64,000 nucleotides of DNA, taken from the NCBI GenBank assembly GCA_964552955.1, contig CAZKIU010000005.1:48195-112194 (forward strand), read 5' to 3'. Made by a program: the position numbers and the translations under genes. This DNA comes from UBA1413 sp964552955 (GTDB lineage Bacteria; Bacteroidota; Bacteroidia; Bacteroidales; Prolixibacteraceae). Positions 60,381 to 64,000 of the stretch are shown in pieces (position 1 is the first letter of the stretch; every line of letters begins with the position of its first letter). The notes below the pieces were generated by a model. The model saw only the letters and a program-made list of their open reading frames with translations, was not told the origin of the DNA and did not search any database.

Positions 60381-61454
60381 ATGCTTGAACAAAAAAGTAA
60401 ACTGATGATTTTTCCCCGGCCAGGGAAAATGGTGATTCTGGTCCTAGCCGTGCTTTTTGTGGGAGCAGGTCTTCGGATCTGGCAGCTCTATGGCTATGTT
60501 TATAAACCCAATGTTCAGAAAGACTATGTGCTTTATATCACAGAAAAGACCAGCTATGAGATGGTGGTAGACAGTCTGGAGCGCCATCAGGTCATGAAGA
60601 ATATGAATGCCTTTCAATGGGTGGCCCGCCGGAAGGAGTGCCGGGAATATATCAAACCCGGCAGGTACCATTTCAGGGAGGGCATGAATACCAATCAGGT
60701 GGTGAACATCTTGCGGTCGGGATTACAGGAGCCGGTCAAACTGACTTTTAACAATATCAGAACCCGGGAGCAGCTGGCTGGCGTCGTCAGCCGGTATTTG
60801 CTGGCTGACTCGTTATCGCTGATAGGGCTTTTCGATCCTGAAGTGGTCAGGGAATATGGTTTTACGCCGGAAACTTTCCCGGCGATGTTTATTCCCAATA
60901 CCTATGAGTTTTACTGGACCACCACCGCCCGGCAGTTTGGAGACCGCATGAAGAGGGAATACGAGGCTTTCTGGAATGAAGAGCGGCTGAAGCAAGCTGC
61001 CAGTCTGGGCATGACCCCGGTGGAGGTGGCCACGCTGGCCTCCATATTACAGGAAGAGACCAATAAACAGAGTGAGAAGCCCCGGGTGGCAGGGGTTTAC
61101 ATCAATCGGCTCAGGAAGGGGATGCTTCTGCAGGCTGATCCGACGGTTAAGTTTGCCGTGGGTGATATCACCCTCAGAAGGATCCTGAACCGCCATCTCG
61201 ACACCGATTCCCCCTACAATACTTATCTCTACCCCGGCTTGCCCCCCGGGCCCATCACTTTTCCGGAGATCCAGTCCATTGAGGCGGTTCTCCAATATGA
61301 GCAGCATAATCTCTATTATTTCTGTGCCAGGGAAGATTTCTCGGGGTATCATAATTTTGCCCGCACCCATGCCGAACATGAGCGGAATGCTGCCCGTTAT
61401 CATGCGGCCCTCGATTCGGCCTGGCGTTCACGCAGGGAAAACAATAGCGAATAG
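60381..61454 (+). CDS. mltG: endolytic murein transglycosylase MltG
   Basis: 357 residues. One N-terminal membrane helix (MVILVLAVLFVGAGLRIWQLY), a LysM-like region, then the YceG/MltG domain: PGRYHFREGMNTNQVVNILRSG, FIPNTYEFYWTT, the catalytic Glu in LASILQEETNK (E225/E226), VAGVYINRLRKGMLLQADPTVKFA and SPYNTYLYPGLPPGPI. It cuts nascent glycan strands and so sets their length during peptidoglycan synthesis at the inner membrane. It is divergent from the flavodiiron gene. Confidence 0.95.
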   Translation: MLEQKSKLMIFPRPGKMVILVLAVLFVGAGLRIWQLYGYVYKPNVQKDYVLYITEKTSYEMVVDSLERHQVMKNMNAFQWVARRKECREYIKPGRYHFREGMNTNQVVNILRSGLQEPVKLTFNNIRTREQLAGVVSRYLLADSLSLIGLFDPEVVREYGFTPETFPAMFIPNTYEFYWTTTARQFGDRMKREYEAFWNEERLKQAASLGMTPVEVATLASILQEETNKQSEKPRVAGVYINRLRKGMLLQADPTVKFAVGDITLRRILNRHLDTDSPYNTYLYPGLPPGPITFPEIQSIEAVLQYEQHNLYYFCAREDFSGYHNFARTHAEHERNAARYHAALDSAWRSRRENNSE

Positions 61455-61522
61455 GTCCATACGAGCGTCGAAGCCTTCCTTCCGGGTCAGGATCGCATCA
61501 TCCTGTCATTTTGTCAAGCCGC

Positions 61523-62668
61523 TCAGAGGAAGGGGGTAAAGATTTCGTGGATGACCGGTTTGTCGCAGGCCCAGGTAAGCTGACGGGCCGCGGCCTCGAG
61601 GTGGAGGTGCCATTTCTCGCGTAGATCCCGGTTGAACAGGGCTTCTCGGAAGCAGGCGGCCAGTTGCTCCGGGTCGTGAGAGGGGGTCACCAGGCCGATG
61701 TCATAACTTGTGACCAACCGGCTCATTTCGGGGAGGTTGGAAACCACCACGGGGATGCGGGCCTGGATATAATCAAAGAGTTTGTTGGGCAGAGCGTAGC
61801 GGTAGCTGAGGCCGAGGTCTTCCTCGATGGAGCATCCCAGGGCGGCCAGGCGGGTCAGGGGGCGCAGTTCGGCGGGAGAGAGCCGGCCGGTGAACCTGAC
61901 CCGGGTCAGGCCCAGGGAGGCTGCCAGTGTCCTGAGAGGGAGCTCAAGGTCACCCCCTCCGGCGATCACCAGGTCCGCCTCGGGAAGCAAAGCCATAGCC
62001 CTAATGGCATGTTCCACGCCGCGCCCCAGATTCAACGCCCCCTGGTAGATCACATAAGGACGGGTGGTCTTGTCGGGAACCTCCGGGTTTTCCTCCGGTT
62101 GAACAGCCGCCATCGGAGCGGCAGGTGTCGTGAAATACTGGTCTTCCTCCGGAAGGTTGCGGACGACCCTGAAGGGGATCCCATAGCGGGAGGTATAGAG
62201 GTCAGCAATGGGCTGGCAAACAGTATAGGCGGCTGCAACACCCGGCACCAGCCACTTTTCGAGGTGTTCCCAGGTTTTCTTCACCCGGGGGCGGTGGGCC
62301 AGCTCGGGAACTTCCGTGAAATACTCATGGCTGTCGTAGACTATCGGTTGCTGTTTTATCCAGCCCGCCAGACGGTTGGCCGGCAGGGTGTCGAGGTCAT
62401 TGGCCAACAGCAGGTGTGACTTCCGGAAGAGAAGGAAAAAGAATAGCCTGAGATTGAATTCGGCATAAAAGAGGGGGCCTTTCCGGAAGAGCAGCCTGAA
62501 ACGGTGCGTTTCATAGTGGTGGTCAGGCAGGGCACCTGAGTCAGGAAGGATCCTTCCGGTCAGCAAAATGGCAAATCCCATCTCGCACAGCGTGCGGCAG
62601 ATTCGGTCGACCCGCTGGTCGCCGGTCAGATCGTTGGTTACCGAAACGATGATCCTTTTTACGGGCAT
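61523..62668 (-). CDS. glycosyltransferase, GT-B fold (GT4-like)
   Basis: 381 residues. It opens with RIIVSVTNDLTGDQRVDRICRTL, typical of Bacteroidota GT4-like transferases. N-domain motifs LLLANDLDTLPANRLA and IVYDSHEYFTEVPEL, then the C-domain GALNLGRGVEHAIRAMALLPEADLVIAGGGDLE and SYRYALPNKLFDYIQARIPVV, where the acidic/Glu region that binds the sugar nucleotide has drifted. Sugar donor and acceptor are unknown. It is divergent from murB and stands alone. Confidence 0.87.
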   Translation of the reverse strand: MPVKRIIVSVTNDLTGDQRVDRICRTLCEMGFAILLTGRILPDSGALPDHHYETHRFRLLFRKGPLFYAEFNLRLFFFLLFRKSHLLLANDLDTLPANRLAGWIKQQPIVYDSHEYFTEVPELAHRPRVKKTWEHLEKWLVPGVAAAYTVCQPIADLYTSRYGIPFRVVRNLPEEDQYFTTPAAPMAAVQPEENPEVPDKTTRPYVIYQGALNLGRGVEHAIRAMALLPEADLVIAGGGDLELPLRTLAASLGLTRVRFTGRLSPAELRPLTRLAALGCSIEEDLGLSYRYALPNKLFDYIQARIPVVVSNLPEMSRLVTSYDIGLVTPSHDPEQLAACFREALFNRDLREKWHLHLEAAARQLTWACDKPVIHEIFTPFL

Positions 62669-62814
62669 GTGAATTATAAGCTGTGAATTTCATTCAAAAT
62701 TAGGATTATTTAAAAAACAGCGGAAAAATTGTTTCCTTAGCAGCCATCGTGACCAGAGGCGCACTGGGTCAGAGCCCCTTTCTGGGTCAATGGTTGCTGG
62801 TTAAATCACTTATT

Positions 62815-63846
62815 ATGATCGTCAAAGCGCATTTTTCGCTCAGAGAGTGGAATAGTTTCGGCACGGAAGTGCAGGCCCGCTGGTTCGTGGAGGTGACCCG
62901 GCAGACCGAATTTCAGGTGTTTCGTCAGGAGCATCCGGAGTTATTCAAGGAGGTGCTGGTATTGGGTGGAGGCTGTAATCTGCTGTTTGTATCTGATTTT
63001 CCGGGGCTGGTCATTCATCCTGCCTTTAAGGGTATTTCGGTGGTGCGTGAGGATGAGAATCATGCCTGGGTTCAGTCGGGGGCCGGCGAGATCTGGGATG
63101 ACCTGGTAGCCTATACGGTACAAAGAGGTTGGGGAGGCCTGGAGAATCTCTCGCTGATTCCCGGTAATGTGGGGGCTGTGCCGGTCCAGAATATCGGCGC
63201 ATACGGCCAGGAAGCGGGGAATGTCATCGCATCGGTCAAAGGGATGGACCTGATAACGGGTGAGATCTGGGAACTGGAGGGTGCCGAGTGCTGGTTTGGT
63301 TACCGGAGCAGTATCTTCAAGGAGGAGCTGTCCGGCAGGTTTTTGGTGACCTCCGTGGTTTTCAGGCTGGACAAGCATCCGCAGTTAAAGCTGGAGTATG
63401 GGGAACTCGCCGCCCTGGCCAATGGGGGGAGGGTGCCCACGCTTCAGGAGGTGCGTGACAGGATCATAGCCGTCAGGCGGAGCAAGCTGCCTGACCCTGC
63501 GGTTATGGGCAATGCAGGCAGTTTTTTCAAGAATCCGGTGGTGATTGAAGAACTGGCGGCCCTGATGAAGGGACGCTACCCGGCCCTGCCGGTCTATCCT
63601 GCCCATGAAGGGTACGCCAAGCTCTCGGCCGGGTGGCTGATCGATGCGTGCGGCTGGAAGGGATTCCGCCGCGGCGATACCGGCGTCCATGAAAACCACG
63701 CCCTCGTTCTGGTCAACTATGGCCATGCTTCGGGACGGGAGATCTACCTCCTCTCAGAAGAAATCAGAACATCGGTCAAGGAAAAATTCGGTGTGGAGCT
63801 GGAAAGAGAAGTGCAAGTCATTGGAATCCTGAATCCTGAATCTTGA
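62815..63846 (+). CDS. murB: UDP-N-acetylenolpyruvoylglucosamine reductase
   Basis: 343 residues from the ATG at 62815; a GTG 22 codons upstream would add a segment unlike the family. FAD motif VLGGGCNLLFVSDFPGLVI, LSLIPGNVGAVPVQNIGAYGQE, the YRSSIF Tyr-Arg pair, GNAGSFFKNPV with the proton-donating serine, and LSAGWLIDACGWKG. It is of the E. coli type I form. It makes UDP-MurNAc for peptidoglycan. The C-terminus ILNPES* is encoded by heptad-repeat DNA (GAATCCTGAATCCTGA...), exactly as in aroQ. Confidence 0.95.
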   Translation: MIVKAHFSLREWNSFGTEVQARWFVEVTRQTEFQVFRQEHPELFKEVLVLGGGCNLLFVSDFPGLVIHPAFKGISVVREDENHAWVQSGAGEIWDDLVAYTVQRGWGGLENLSLIPGNVGAVPVQNIGAYGQEAGNVIASVKGMDLITGEIWELEGAECWFGYRSSIFKEELSGRFLVTSVVFRLDKHPQLKLEYGELAALANGGRVPTLQEVRDRIIAVRRSKLPDPAVMGNAGSFFKNPVVIEELAALMKGRYPALPVYPAHEGYAKLSAGWLIDACGWKGFRRGDTGVHENHALVLVNYGHASGREIYLLSEEIRTSVKEKFGVELEREVQVIGILNPES

Positions 63847-63981
63847 ATCCTGAATCTTGAATGGAGGAATCCTCCCGACTGAGTCGAGACTCCGCTTCGC
63901 TACGTGAATCTTGAATGGAGGAATCCTGAATGGTGTAATCCTTCTGCCTGAGTCGGGACCCCACTTGGCTATGTGAATCCT
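63825..63981. repeat. 7-bp repeat array with two 32-bp elements, overlapping the murB 3' end
   Basis: GAATCCT, GAATCCT, GAATCTT, GAATCCT, GAATCTT follow from inside murB. Then GAATGGAG, GAATCCT, a 32-bp element (63874-63905, ends CGCTTCGCTACGT), GAATCTT, GAATGGAG, GAATCCT, GAATGGTG, TAATCCT, a second, diverged 32-bp element (63943-63974, ends CACTTGGCTATGT) and GAATCCT. The array runs nearly to the end of the window and may continue. Confidence 0.9.
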
Positions 63982-64000
63982 AAATGTAAGAAGATCAGTA

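Overview
The window reads as chromosome of an anaerobic Bacteroidota, probably Bacteroidales or Marinilabiliales. Evidence: a SusC/SusD pair, a short (286-residue) primary sigma factor, several TAnnTTTG -7 elements of the Bacteroidota type, lipoproteins with short lipoboxes, a GTP-type PEP carboxykinase together with an NADP-malic enzyme and pyruvate kinase, and an oxygen-scavenging flavodiiron protein. I see no rRNA, tRNA, prophage, insertion sequence or CRISPR array. Coding density is high on both strands. Taxonomy below phylum is inference.

Layout. 1-4961: 3' part of an energy-converting-hydrogenase-related (Ehr) operon. It encodes NuoH-like, HyfE-like and antiporter-like membrane subunits, a NuoCD/hydrogenase-large-like subunit and a ferredoxin-NuoB-like fusion. 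Both peripheral subunits have lost the cysteines that would hold the NiFe centre and the N2-type cluster. 5211-11522: two-domain class II aldolase protein, PQQ-type propeller, secreted M23-like protein, aldose epimerase lipoprotein and a TIGR01777 SDR protein. 11612-21092: housekeeping genes pckG, xerD, aroQ, pyk, lolA, ftsK and tpx. 21645-26259: SusC/SusD pair. 26516-29607: hutI and ftcD, the last two steps of histidine breakdown. 29674-34157: Tat-exported GH5-like hydrolase, an unknown lipoprotein, a patatin and a class V aminotransferase. 34387-41316: htpG, rpoD, HtrA protease, dapF and a histidine kinase. 41398-47357: response regulator, then a five-gene heterodisulfide-reductase-like operon (HdrC, HdrB, HdrA-like, ferredoxin-like HdrC, membrane HdrD-like). 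47606-52619: malic enzyme, LOG-family protein, gyrB. 52854-57793: large TPR protein plus beta-barrel protein. 57997-63846: ftsE, flavodiiron protein, mltG, glycosyltransferase, murB.

How genes work together. The Ehr complex and the Hdr-like operon are two separate, cofactor-altered redox modules in one genome. The first looks like an ion-pumping membrane machine with its catalytic metal sites removed. The second looks like a soluble FAD/Fe-S unit coupled to a membrane-anchored CCG-domain reductase. Their electron donors and acceptors cannot be read from the sequence. PckG, Pyk and MaeB together set the PEP/pyruvate/C4-acid node.

The most distinctive non-coding signal is a dispersed family of 7-bp tandem repeats (unit like CAGATTC / AAGACTC, or its complement) in intergenic regions around 5.1, 15.4, 17.7, 27.8, 43.9 and 63.9 kb, with a related array at 58.7 kb. 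Three of these arrays hold a conserved 32-bp element. The arrays also supply the last four codons and the stop codon of both aroQ and murB.
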